Below are positions 44,956-56,400 of a DNA stretch of 64,000 nucleotides, piece after piece. A model generated the notes under the pieces. That model ran no database searches. It was not told where the DNA came from and saw only the letters and a program-made list of their open reading frames with translations. The stretch is taken from positions 4,015,354-4,079,353 of the forward strand of contig CM041198.1 of the NCBI GenBank assembly GCA_023078555.1, written 5' to 3'. The translations under genes were made by a program, and so were the position numbers. The stretch is from Ulva prolifera (lineage: Eukaryota > Chlorophyta > Ulvophyceae > Ulvales > Ulvaceae). Positions within the stretch are counted from its first letter, which is position 1; every line of letters begins with the position of its first letter.

Positions 44956-44995
<40 letters not shown>
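44956..44995 (+). repeat. 40-G homopolymer after (TG)n
   Basis: A short TG repeat is followed by about 40 consecutive G. The true length in the genome may differ, because such tracts are prone to slippage and sequencing error. Confidence 0.85.
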
Positions 44996-46010
44996 CTCTT
45001 TCAAGCAGGGTTTCACACATACGCAGCTCCTGCTCAGCAGGGTGACCGCTCAAGCATGCACGCGCTCATAAGCTGACGTACAAGTACACCCCCGTTTTCC
45101 GCGTGCATATGTGTCAGGAAACGCGCTCACCCGAAGGTGTTCTACTTTCCTTCGAGGATCTGGCCATATATATTCTTGAGTGCCTGTTAACTCATCACAA
45201 ACGTATGTGCGGGGCTGACTCAAGTACGAGTGTGATCATAGATTAGGGCGTAATCGTTAGGCTGTCCGCCCCTGGGGGTCCTGTGGCTGATTGCATTGAG
45301 CGAATCGTCGCACGCGATGCATTTCGGCATATGTGGTCCCGGTAACTCGGAGTTGTCAATGTCCAATAGGATACGGCTCAGTAAATTCAGATTTATGCGG
45401 TCGACCCGGATCTGCTGTGTTTGGTTATGGAGTTGTGGGTGTGTGAAGCTGAGAGGTGCTCGGCCGCAGCGTCTGCTTGCCATGCATGAGCGGACGATGT
45501 GCGTGCTGCAGTGCCATGTTAACACAATTGCAATTGCGGCGGCCCCACGCTATTACAAAAGAGTGCACGGGAGATGACAAACACCAAAACGTAATCTCGA
45601 GTCAGGCACAGCCATGTAGCAGGTAGATTGCAGGTGCCACTAGTAGCCACTACATGCAGCCACATAGCATACGCCGTACATACATCGTTGCGCCATACAC
45701 TCAAGGTATCTGGAGGCCGTAAATGCTCATAATCACTAAGGCTGCGCAGTATCAATACGTATCCTCATGTCGCGCTGGCGGACGAATATAATCTTGAGCA
45801 TCCGCCGGCACCGTTCTTGCTGGCAAGCGCTTGTACAGCGCTGTACATCAATCCAAATGTGGATATCGATATCACTCTCGCCAGGGCGATCCTAGGGTGT
45901 TTCGCCAGGTGAATGTGTGCCTGTCCGTGCTGAATACTTGTTGTCATGCTGCGAGAGATAGCGGGCGCTGACCTGTGCAGCCTGGAGCTGCCTGAGCTGC
46001 CTTGCTCAGG

Positions 46011-46057
46011 CCATGTGAAGTATTCTCCATGTGACGTATTCTCCATGTGACGTATTC
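46011..46057 (+). repeat. 16-bp tandem repeat, three units
   Basis: CCATGTGAAGTATTCT is followed by two copies of CCATGTGACGTATTC(T). It lies about 700 bases upstream of the transporter start. Each CCATGTGACGT contains a TGACGT core of the type bound by bZIP factors, so an upstream regulatory role is conceivable. Confidence 0.8.
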
Positions 46058-46745
46058 ATGCATGAAGCTTCCACGAGTACTTTCACAAGTGGAGCTCGAC
46101 ACACCATTGATGCTTTGAAATTTTGCACATTGTAGCATACACAGTTGTCGACTCCGTAGAAGCCGTCTGAACGCGTTGTAACATCCATGCCCGCTGCGCT
46201 GTCCTGCTTGCGCGCGCGGCCCGGCAATCTCCTCTACCGTGCTCATGCGAAGCCCAACGAGTCAATCTGTTCTGTTGATTACAGCGACTCCAGAGGCTTG
46301 ATGGACTTATATCAGCTTGTATACTGCCCATATTTCGCCCAAGTATCACGCACGCACTGAGTGGCACTCCCGGTTCACGTCAGCCTGCGAAGGGAACGTG
46401 CTGGTGAGAATAACAGGACAACCGATAGCATCGGTCACTACGATCTCTGCAGGCTGACGTAGATACACCTGGTTATGGATGCATGTATATCCGCTCAAGT
46501 TGCGGCGCTGCAAGCCGCGAGGGGGGCTGTCCTCGGACATGACGTGCGTGATCTCTGCAGGCCATTGGTGTATGAAATTCGGGCAACATACTACGCGTAG
46601 CTACGTGACATTAAAAATCGACCCACGGGGATGTTTGCCAGATTCGTTTCGGTGCAAGCCTGGCAGTGCTGATGCTTCATGCAGCATCAGGATGCAGCCG
46701 TCCCGACGGCAATATGAACTCCGAAACGTGATAATACAGGTCAAA

Positions 46746-49700
46746 ATGCAAGACCAGGATATTTTGAGATATGCGCAGGCTGCTTGTACCGCCTTGCAAA
46801 GGATTTTCACATCCGAAGGAGCCACAGGTGAACCATTTGTGCACACAAGCAGCTTGCGACGCCTGCAAGGCGGGACGCCAAGTTCAGTAGAGAACTCGCT
46901 TGACGTGATGTTTATCTTGATATGCTCCGTCTTGGTTTTCCTCATGCAGGCAGGCTTTGCGATGGTGCGGTGCTGTGCTGTGTGGCACCAGATGGCTGCA
47001 CAGCTTGAGCTCATCGCTTTAGTCAGCTTCACTCCCACATCATACCACTCTCATCAATGGAAGCTGTCATCAGGAGTCCTCAAGCGCCATGTGTGTGCGC
47101 AGTTGTGTGGTGGATCTGTCCGAAGCAAAAATACACTCAACATCCTCATCAAGAATGTTGTCGACGGATGTGCTGGTGCCCTTGCCTTCTACTTTGTTGG
47201 CTATGGCATAGCATATGGGACTGCAGAAGATGGTTCTGGCAATGCGTTCATCGGCTCAAATGACTTTTTCCTCACACAAACGTCAAAGTCTGGCACATGG
47301 CACATATGGCTCTTTCAGTGGGCATTCGCAGCTGCTACAGCCACCATCGTGTCAGGATCTGTTGCAGAACGCTGCACATTCGAGGCATACCTTGGCTACT
47401 CTTTCTACCTCAGCGCACTTGTCTATCCCACTGTGGCCCACTGGCACGCTCCTCGCTGTGGTTTTGTGGCTGCTACAGCCAATATGCTAATATATTATAA
47501 TATTCTTGGCTGCTCTTCAACATCAGGCTGCCCATCTACATGAGGCAGCTCTAGGTCAGTGTCTGATGATGTGCATGGCACAGGGATGTGTGTGGCGCTG
47601 ATGACACACGTGCAAGGCCTGCAGTGAACAGGCAAGTTCAAGAGGCAGTGTACCGTAGCGGTAGAGAGAAAGGCTATATGCAGGGTGTGGTCAGCAAATG
47701 GTTGGCTAGCTATGACCAACAAGGAGCCCCTCTTTGGCGTTGGTATCGTGGACTTTGCAGGCTGTTCAGGTGCGGCCGATCTGACCACACAACACCTGCA
47801 TCATGAGTCCCCGATCGCTGTGTCATCTCCGTATGATAGCAGGCCAAGGTGATCGGTACAATTAGCTTATTTTGGACCACCTGTGGCGCTATTGGCGCCT
47901 CTGGTGACAACTCGGTCTGATGCTGGTCCACAGTTCGTGCTATGCCTGCAGCGGTGCACTTCGTTGGCGGTCTGTCGGGCCTGATTGGAGCTTACTTTCT
48001 CGGGCCCCGCCTCGGCCGCTTCAGGGCAGATGGCACCGCATCTGAAGGCTTCAAGGGCCACAATGTGACGTTGGTGGTCCTCGGGACGTTTCTTCTATGG
48101 GTCGGATGGTATGCTCTTGACAAAACCAGTCCCACTGGGGCACGTGGTGAATTCTGTAGCTTGCCATCTGCCCACGTGTCGATGCCAGACCACTGCTCAT
48201 GTTCTTGGCAGGATGTGTCCTGATTGTGTCTTGAGGCGACGTGGCTGGTGTGCTCGAGTTGCTGCTGGGGTCAGTGAGCAGGATATCAGTTTTGTGGTCA
48301 AGCTAAATCGACACAGTGAGCAGGATATCAGTTTTGTGGTCAAGCTAAATCGACAGTCCAGTGGATGTGCTCCGTACGGATTCCTGCAAGGCTGATTGCT
48401 TGATGCTGCCCTTGATCATGCCCAGCCCATGCTTGCAGTATACTGCGTTCTGATGCCGCTGGTGGCCCGCATACCTCCTGGACGCCACCTCATCCACAAA
48501 TCGTATACCTTGATCAGCTCAGAGCAAGTCAGCTTCCTGGCCAAGCAGCTCCTCTTCTCCAGAGATGTGGCATTCGCATATCCCTGACCTCCTTGCTTCC
48601 AATGTTTGCCCTGTCAAGCAGCAGCTCGATCCACGGATCATCTCGAACACTAGTCATGTGATGCCGCAGGTACGGCTTCAATCCAGGATCGGCTGGAGCT
48701 ATCAGCTCGCCTGTTGCCACTGCTCTGGTGGGTCGTTCAGCTGTCACCACAACTGTGGCTGCTGGAACCGCTGGCATCACGGCGCTGTTTGACTCGCACA
48801 TCACTCTGGGACACTATGACCTCGTCGCAGTCTGCAACGGCATTCTCTGTGGCCTGGTCGCCATCACTGCAAGCTGTGCCTGCGTCGAGCCGTGGGCAGC
48901 GATGATCATTGGAGCCAGCGGCGCCCTCCTGTTTGCCCGAGCAGAGTCATTCATCCTGAACCGCCTCCGTATCGACGACCCGCTATCTGCTAGCGCGATG
49001 CATGGGGTCATCGGGCTCCTCGGTGCACTATTCGTTGGGGTCTTTGCGAAGGAGGAGTACTTGGCACAGCAGATGGAAAATGCATCTGGTGTGGCGGATC
49101 CCTACGCCACCGCAGGCAACACCGCCAAAGGCCTGATCTATGGTGGAAATGGCAAACTTTTCCTCTGCCAAGTCATTGGTGCGCCCTCGCCCGCATGTAC
49201 CTGCTCGGCATGACGTTGTGATATCTGTTGGCCCCCGGGCGGCTGCTGTCGGTGGCCTGCACATCATGCTGTGCATGGCATGGAGCCCGGTTTCGCTTGC
49301 CTTGTCTAAGACCACGCCAGCGCCACCGCTGTTGATTCTTGGTCGCGACTCTTGAAGTGCCCCAGGTCACAGTGTAGCTCAAAAGCAATGGAGATCGCAT
49401 AGGGCACTGACTGCCTCGCCACATACGCAAACACGGCATTGGCGATTGACAAGCGCAAATGTATGTTGCTGTAGGAGTGGTGGCTATTGGAGGTTGGACC
49501 CTCGCCACCATCGCTCCGTTCTTCTGGTTGCTGCGCCGCATCAACAGACTGCGATGCTCGGAGGCCGTGGAACTGGACGGCCTCGACAGGTCGAAGCATG
49601 GCGGGGCCGCATACAACTGGCACAGTGACCCCGGTGCCTGCTCCCCTTCAGCCTCCGGCAAGGCGGGCGATCGTGGCATATCTACAGTGGCCGCAGCCTC

Positions 49701-49770
49701 GACGGCCCGCGTGGTGGCAGACGACCACAACCCCAAGGCCAATGCGGTTGTACCGTTTGACGACTGCTGA
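46746..49770 (+). CDS. Ammonium transporter (AMT/Amt/Rh family, AMT1-like)
   Basis: Six exons (46746-46964, 47103-47457, 47695-47769, 47952-48108, 48670-49178, 49475-49770) join in frame to 536 residues. The protein should sit in the plasma membrane with about 11 helices and conduct ammonium into the cell. Homology runs throughout: FLMQAGFAM, GGSVRSKNTLNILIKNV, WLFQWAFAAATATIVSGSVA, GVGIVDFAG, AVHFVGG, WYGFNPGS, EPWAAMIIGASGALL and AMHGVIGLLG. The two pore histidines of the family are His219 (AVHFVGG) and His380 (AMHGVIG). The cytosolic tail contains DRSKHGGAAYNW, like the C-terminal control segment of plant AMT1 proteins. The start is chosen to leave 46 residues before helix 1; in-frame ATGs at 46692 and 46479 are alternatives. 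The exon 2/3 join near HWHAPRS-NGW is the least certain. Confidence 0.93.
48272..48355 (+). repeat. 42-bp exact tandem duplication in an intron of the ammonium transporter
   Basis: Two identical 42-base units (48272-48313 and 48314-48355), each starting CAGTGAGCAGGATATCAG. They lie inside the intron 48109-48669. Confidence 0.95.
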
Positions 49771-51057
49771 GGACGCACACATGACTTGGGTCAGAGTCGG
49801 GCATGATTCCGTGCAGGGTGCGCGGAGAAGGGATGGGTACTGTACGCCATTGGATATTGAATCGCTGTGGCAGGGGCCTCATGTTGGCTGAGTGGGACAT
49901 CTTCAGCGATCCTGGAATGCCAAGTCGAGGATGTGTACGACCGGCTCGTCCGATGTCTGTGGGACCTGCAGCAATCACCATGGCAAGTGTATGGGAGCAG
50001 TAACAGTACACAAGAACAGGGTCTTGCTTATGTTGCCACGTGGGCGCAGCAGGAGGCGCCTCAGACTTCACTGTGTACACAGAAGGCAATGGAATGGCGC
50101 TCAGTCAAGTGAGGGTGCTCGTCACTGTGGTTATGCTCGCTGAACATTTGGGTTCTGATGGCAGCAGGGCTGTGCTGAACGGACGGTCAGTTTGACTTAC
50201 TGAAAGTGTTTTTGGTGCTTTACTGCACACTGTAGTAACAACGTACATCTTGTCCAACAGGAAGGTGGATTCCTGTAATTGAGGCCACCTACGCCACTGC
50301 TAGACACGAGTCTACGGACTGTGAGAACCTGTGGCAACATCGAAAATACCTCGCTCTATCAAGAGAATGAAGGTCGTGCACTGACAGGCTACTGTGTCCA
50401 ATCGCCCTGATGATGATCAACAGTCAGTCCATCCTACATGGACCAGCAAGAACCACAACAGACGTGGTCGCCTCCACCCTACCATGTCAGTCAATGCAGC
50501 AATCAGCCTGCAAGGTCAGCATTGCCGCCCACGCCGGAACTCGTCAGAGCATGACATCCAGCAACATTGGCACCATCGGCAGCGGTTTCGTCTCAAGAGG
50601 CCTATGCACAGCACCTTGTGCGTCAAGATCTACAGATCATTGCACCTCACAAAGCAACACGCCCTCAGCGATCCGATACGGCGTCAGGGCATTTGCACCA
50701 TTGGAGTGTCCGGTACTGGTGCAATGACACGAGCCTCGACCTTGGTCATGTGCTATCCCCACATCTGAGCCTCCCACCAGCCCAGTGCGAAGGAGCCCTT
50801 GTCGTCTGCTGCTCACCATGCGTGACCCGTCGCACAGAGCAGCTGTGCACAGCCTCTCCGAGGCGCTTGTGGCCCGATGGCAAGAAAATCCCAAAATCCA
50901 GCGTCGCAAAGCATCCCACAGGGAGCACAGGTCAGTGCTGCGAGCAGCACTTGAGCTTCGGGTAGTGCTCGCTACGCCAGTGCTTGGCGCGGTGCTTGTT
51001 GCGCTAGCGCTCCGGGCAGTGCTTTGCAGGCTTGAGCTTGGGGCAGGCCTTGTTATG
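49771..51057. other. Intergenic region between convergent genes
   Basis: About 1.3 kb between the stop of the ammonium transporter and the stop of the Fcf2-type gene. Nothing coding is seen. The last 130 bases (50930-51057) hold degenerate repeats that look like copies of the 3' end of the Fcf2-type gene. They are described as a finding. Confidence 0.5.
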
Positions 51058-52653
51058 CTAGTGCTTGGGGCGGTGCTTGCTGCGCTTGTGCAGCGCGCGT
51101 GCCTTCTTCCGTTTCTTCGCGAGCTCCTGCCGCTCCTCCTGCAGCCGCGCGTACCGCCGCTTGCGGTCCTGCCGCAGCTTGAGGTCGGCCGCAAGCTCCT
51201 CCGCGAGCGTCTGCTTGCGCTCGCGGCGCGTCAGCCGGGAGCTGTAGAACTCCCCGGTGCCCTCGATGACAGTGCCCATCTGGAAGTACTTCGGGATCTT
51301 CGTGCTGTCGAAGGTCTGCACAGCAGCACATGCTCATGCTCCATGCAGGATTCAAAGCATGAAGCGCTGTCCACATGAGATCGAGATTCAGGAAAGTGTG
51401 GGTGGGTGAGATTGAGGGACTATGTGGCACCTGCAGGTACTATCATCGCATGATATCATCGCAAGTAGTATCTCAATAGTACCAGAGTGAGCAACATGAT
51501 TGTGCAGCACAGGCACGCCTGTGGGGGAGCTGGAACACCTGTCGCATGAAGAGTGAAGCTGGCATGGCCGTCAGGAACTATTGCAAGAATGCATGCTGTA
51601 AGCGGCGGCCGAGGAATGAGATGCGTAAGAGCTGTTGGGCAGATGCGGAGATGCCCTGGAACACTTCAGGCGCTCGGGCACAGCGGCAGCGGTCACATCG
51701 TTACTCATTCCATTGCTCAAGAAACTTGCATGTCCACATTTCTGTGGCTGGGCACAGGAAACTTATCACTGGCGCTAAATGCAAGCCAGCCACGACTGAC
51801 AGGATGCTCGTGAGGGATGCAGTGCACATGTAATGCACATACCGGGTGTACACAAACAGGGGTCACACAGCTATATGAACTTCGAGGTAATCAGCTGATG
51901 GAGGTCTGAAATTGGCAGAGATGGACAGCGGTGTGATAGCACATGTGTATTGGTGCAGCAACGGCCGCACCTTGTAGAACTTCTTGGGGTCATAGGCAGC
52001 ACGCAACCGCAGGAGTCGCCAATCACGTTTCACTTCCTCAGTAATGGGCTGTGCCTTCATGTCAAACCATCCCGGACCCGCCGTATCCTCCTTGACCTTT
52101 TTGGTGGCCTTGGCAGCCTGCCTTGTGTCTTGCAGCGGTGCGTGAGCCTGGACACGTTCGCGACGTAAAACGAAACAGTTACACTAAACATCACGAAGTG
52201 AACTAATGGAAGATATTATGTGTGATAACGTACCTTTGACGAGGGCTGAGCCTTCTGTCTCGTCCAGTCAGCCACACCTGGTTTTGACGTAGATGCTGCG
52301 GCTGGCGTCGGCATTGAGAGTTGATGCTCCCATGCCGCAAGAGGCCACTCTTCCGAATGCTCATCAGCGAGATGGTCATTGCTGTGTGCAGCGGATGAGC
52401 AGGGAGACTCCGCAGTGGCGCATTCTGCTGCCGGCGTCGCGAGCACGGCTTCAGCACTATCGCCAGCAGTTCGGGAAGCAGGTAGCTCCGTATCGCCAAA
52501 TATCCGTTGGTCATCCTCATCAGAACTTAAGTCTGCAATTTGCATATCGCCGGGATCTACGCCCTCGCCGATCGCAGCTTTGAAATTGGACAGGAGCGAG
52601 CTGTACATGTCCGCCACATCGTGCCGAGCACCAGATCGCGTTGTGATGGGCAT
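51058..52653 (-). CDS. FCF2: Fcf2-domain pre-rRNA processing factor
   Basis: Three phase-0 exons (52653-52234, 52147-51971, 51315-51058) give 284 residues. Fcf2 proteins (DNTTIP2/TdIF2 in animals) act in the nucleolus in early cleavage of pre-rRNA for the small subunit. The C-terminal half carries the domain in order: GWFDMKAQPITEEVKRDW, RLRAAYDPKKFYK, then KIPKYFQMGTVIEGTGEFYS and SRLTRRERKQTLAEELAAD. A Lys/Arg/His-rich tail (KKRKKARALHKRSKHRPKH) closes the protein, as is common in nucleolar factors. The N-terminal part is acidic and low in complexity, like the family. Donors are AAAG-GTACGT and AAG-GTGCGG. The ATG at 52653 is the first in frame, but a splice acceptor at about 52680 could add an upstream exon. 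The gene is divergent from the lipase gene starting at 53415 and may share its promoter region. Confidence 0.92.
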
Positions 52654-53414
52654 ATCGTCGACCTCGCTTTCAGCTACAGCAGCATGAGGACACACACTGC
52701 ACCGCTATGCAGGTGGGCAGTATACGGACAACTCTTGCAAGTCGTGCCAAAAACTGAAGCGCGCTGTGCAGGACCCATGCACCCGTACCCGTACAGCTGA
52801 AACACCCGTACAGCTGAAACAACGCACAGCTGCAGCGTAGCTACTTGTACAGCCGAGTCACCCGCCATCCTCGCAGCTACCAATAGGTGGCTGCACCTCA
52901 CCCTCGTGGCTACATGGATGCACGGCGTCGTGCGTTCAGCGCCAAACATAAAAAAGAGCTGCGTGGTAAACGTGCGAATACATCAGAAAGCACATGCCTT
53001 CTGAATGCTGTCGGCATGCTGAATGGAGTCTCGCGCTGCGGGTCGCAGTCTGACTGACGAAAGCGATAGGCTCGTTGCGGGCAACTTTCCTGCAGGCGCT
53101 GTGTCAAATTGTTATACAATTCGAACAATCGCACGAACCTACATGGACACTCTTTCAAGCGCTCAGAATTGATGGCTCGTTTGTGCTAGATCGATGCCTT
53201 CTCTGGTGCTGTTAGGGAAGCGCTGGAACGTGTCATCAGATGATGTACCTATTCCAGCAGCCATTGTGGCATGCTTTCATGTCGCGGTGTGTCCTCATGA
53301 GTCGATTAGGTGAAGCTGTCGGCAATGCACGCGGACAGCGCCGATTGAAGTGTCAGCACAGGCATGGCACCATCTCTGGGTGTCCCCGGTGCAGAGCAGT
53401 GACATGGCTCCCTA
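52654..53414. other. Shared upstream region of two divergent genes
   Basis: About 760 bases between the starts of the Fcf2-type gene (minus) and the diacylglycerol-lipase-like gene (plus). It should hold both promoters. A short repeat of CACCCGTACAGCTGAAAC-like sequence occurs at 52785-52820. No further element is clear. Confidence 0.45.
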
Positions 53415-56400
53415 ATGCAGTGGATTATCGGCATATTGTCGCTCAAAGGCGTCGTGTTTCGGGGCGGAGACGACGTGTGTGCGCGTGCGTGGCCATATGC
53501 CGGATACGTCTTCCTTATTCTCGCAAGTTTCGTGGCCTCGACAGTACTGGAGATCTGTCTCATCAAAGAGGGCTGCAAAGGTATGCCTTTGCTTTCGACT
53601 CGGCCCTTCGTGTCCACAGCGTTGGCCGGTGAAAGCTCTGCCTTACAGTCACTCGTCCCAACGCATCTTACTGGCACAGGCTCCCTCTTCGAAGATCAGA
53701 AGCGCAAGAAGGTGGCGCAGCTGCTGTTGATCAACCTACTGGTCGCCTTGTTCATGGCTGGTGTAAACGCGTGGGGCACATGGATGATGTTTCATCACGG
53801 CGCCCTCTGCAAAGGCACTGCCTTCGAGTGGCGCCGGCATGCCTTCAACTCGCTTGTCTGGACCACATGGGCAATGCTAGCCATTTTCGCTCTGTTCATA
53901 ATTGTACCTCTGCAACTGATGCGATCCTCTGAAACCTCCAGCCCGTCCAGTTGGCGCTTCCGCTGCATGGTCCTGGCATGCTGCTGCTGCAAGTCCAGGT
54001 GTGCTTGCCCTCCACCCTTCGCTCCATCTGCCATTCCGTCCTTCCACAGACTACCACTGCATCTTTGGCTCATGCTGCTGATCCGCGCTCTTTGTCGCCA
54101 TGATCGATGCCAGGCACAGGCAAGCACAACCAACCATGTAGTCATACATACAAGCTGGTGTGGTGTTGTGAACCGGTGTGGTATAGGGATCCGTTGTTTG
54201 TTTGTGACGAATGCTCTGCGCCGGTTGAGTGTGGCGTCGTGCAAAGGGAATGCTATTGTCCTCCGTGTGGGGCTTCAATCATTGGCTGGCATCACCGGCA
54301 CGGCTGTGGTACGCGCTCTTGCCCAGCGTAGTGCCATGAATGAGTGAGTGGATTTGTGTGTGGATTCCGAGAACCGGCTCGATGCCCGGCCTCTGTCCTT
54401 TGTAAGTACATACAAGCTGAGGCCCCACACCATTGCTGCAAGCTACAGGGCAGTTTAACACTTTGCACGTCGCCCTAACCGTCTCTTCACAAGCTTGCTG
54501 CATGCATACACATGGCTGGCATATTCTTCCACGGCATGCTGACTTATGGCGTTTTTGGACCCGGCGTTTCTGTCCCTCGTGCAGCAGCGCCGGCGCTCTC
54601 TGCTCGGCAGATTCGTGTCAGCAACTCAGTGCCACTGCCCAGCATCCGTATGGCTTCATCTGCCCGTATGTTGCAGGAAAGGCATCTGCAACGTGTGATT
54701 CGCTGCCTGCGAAGGGGCACCTCGCTTCTGCCGCTGTCTCGACAGGCCCGTCTGGTCTCCTGTTGGGTCCGCCTGCAAACAGATACAACTCAGCAGTAAC
54801 AAAGGCAGCCATCCCGGCAACGCCCGCGATGGCTGCACAGATACGTCGGCGCTCGACGCAACCTCATGCTTTGATTTGGGGAAATGTATATATAATCATA
54901 TATGAAACAATATACGTGCAGGGCGATGCTGACGGCGCCGCAGGGCGAGCGCCGGCTGCCGCTGGAGCGCATCGCGGACCTCTTCTACAAGATCTTTCGC
55001 CACGCGGACTTCACTTCGTCCGATGTCGCGGTCACCCTGTACCTAGCCGCCGCGCTGCAGCGGCTCAACCGCCGCCGCCGCGTCGCGCAGCTGCTGCGCG
55101 CCGACGGCGGCCCGGGCGACGGTGCGGTGCCCCCGTGCGCGTGCTTTCATCTCCTCTCGCGTCTTGCCGTACCCGCATGTTGTTGTGTGACACTGCGGGG
55201 CTGGCGTGTGCTGCTGTAGTAGTTCCATCAATCTGAGATGGTGGTGATCCTGCAACCAGGGGTGAAGGCTGGCGGAAGGACCGACCGCGCCCCCCAGAAC
55301 AGACCTTTCGACTTGATTCGCAGGCACATGACCAGTGTGACAGTGCACGTGTAAATGCGGCGGCCTCGCAGCCGGGCCGTGCAGATATGACGAGTTGCTT
55401 CTGAAGTCTCCATGCGGGCCCGCAGGCCGGCGGGGATGAAACCGTTAAAGCGGTGTCGGTGCAGGTGGCGCGCCAGAGCTCATGCTGACCGGCTCCCACG
55501 TCGCTCACGACATCTGCCCCCATGAGGACGTCTCCGAGCTGACACAGCGCTACTGCAAGGCCGGCTCCCCGGCCGGAGCGGCCGTGCTGCGCTCTGTGTC
55601 GGATATCGCGCCGTTCGCGATGGCCGCGTACGGCACGCTCTTCTACGTTTACGTCAACCGCCGCCCCCGCGACATCGCCAACTTCTGCTGCCGCGCCTTC
55701 TGCGGCTGCTGCGGCGGTGGCCGCGGCGACGGCCGGGGCGCCGACGCCGTACCGGAGTCGCCGGCGGGCGCGCTCGCGGCCGCGGCCGCTGCCGAGGCCG
55801 CGTCCGCGCCGCGGCGCGGCGGCGTGCTCGGCCTGGAGCTGGACCCGTCGCGCGTGCTGACCAAGGCGGCGGTGAGCGCGATCGCCGGCGTGCATGCGCG
55901 AGACGTGCGGCATCTGAGCAGCTTCAACATATTTAACGAGCAGTCGCCGTACTTCGTCGCGCTGCACCGCGCATCGCGCTCGGTCGTCATCAGCGTGCGT
56001 GGAACGTTTAGGTGCGCTCCCCGTTTCCCCGGCACATGCGGCATCGAGCACCCACTCACCCGCGGCCTCCCTGGTTGTTTGACGCACGTTTGCTATGGGC
56101 ATGCATGGCTGTGTGTGCAGTCAAGCTCCATGGCCGGTCCCTACCGCTGCAACCTGCCAGAGGCTTCGATCACACTGGACACAGCAGGCTCTTGGTGCCC
56201 CATCTGCGACCATGCAGGCGCAGGGGGGGCCCCCCTCGGCCGGAATTGCACGGCGGTGCCAGTGCGCCAATTGACCACGTCTTTCACTGATCATGTGAAA
56301 ACCGCTCACACGTCCCTGCGCCTACACACTTATCATTGGCAGTGACGCATTGGCACCCACGGCTGTTGCCATGGCGCCCCATGCTGTCCGGGGCCAAGTT

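Larger units (their letters stand above)
43641..46745. other. Region between the retrotransposon stack and the ammonium transporter
   Basis: About 3.1 kb. The first part (to about 44050) is GC-rich and holds two imperfect direct repeats, at 43921-43966 and 43980-44029, both with TGACCGTG and CACGTGGGACAAGC. It could still belong to the 5' end of the APE element. A 40-G tract lies at 44956-44995 and a three-unit 16-bp repeat at 46011-46057. The end should hold the promoter and 5' UTR of the transporter gene. No gene is supported. Confidence 0.45.

Noticed and set aside
53999..54347. Extension of the lipase N-terminal exon into the LINE-derived frame
   Set aside because: The frame is open by chance into the retrotransposon fragment. 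A donor at 53999 pairs in phase with the acceptor at 54921 and restores lipase homology.
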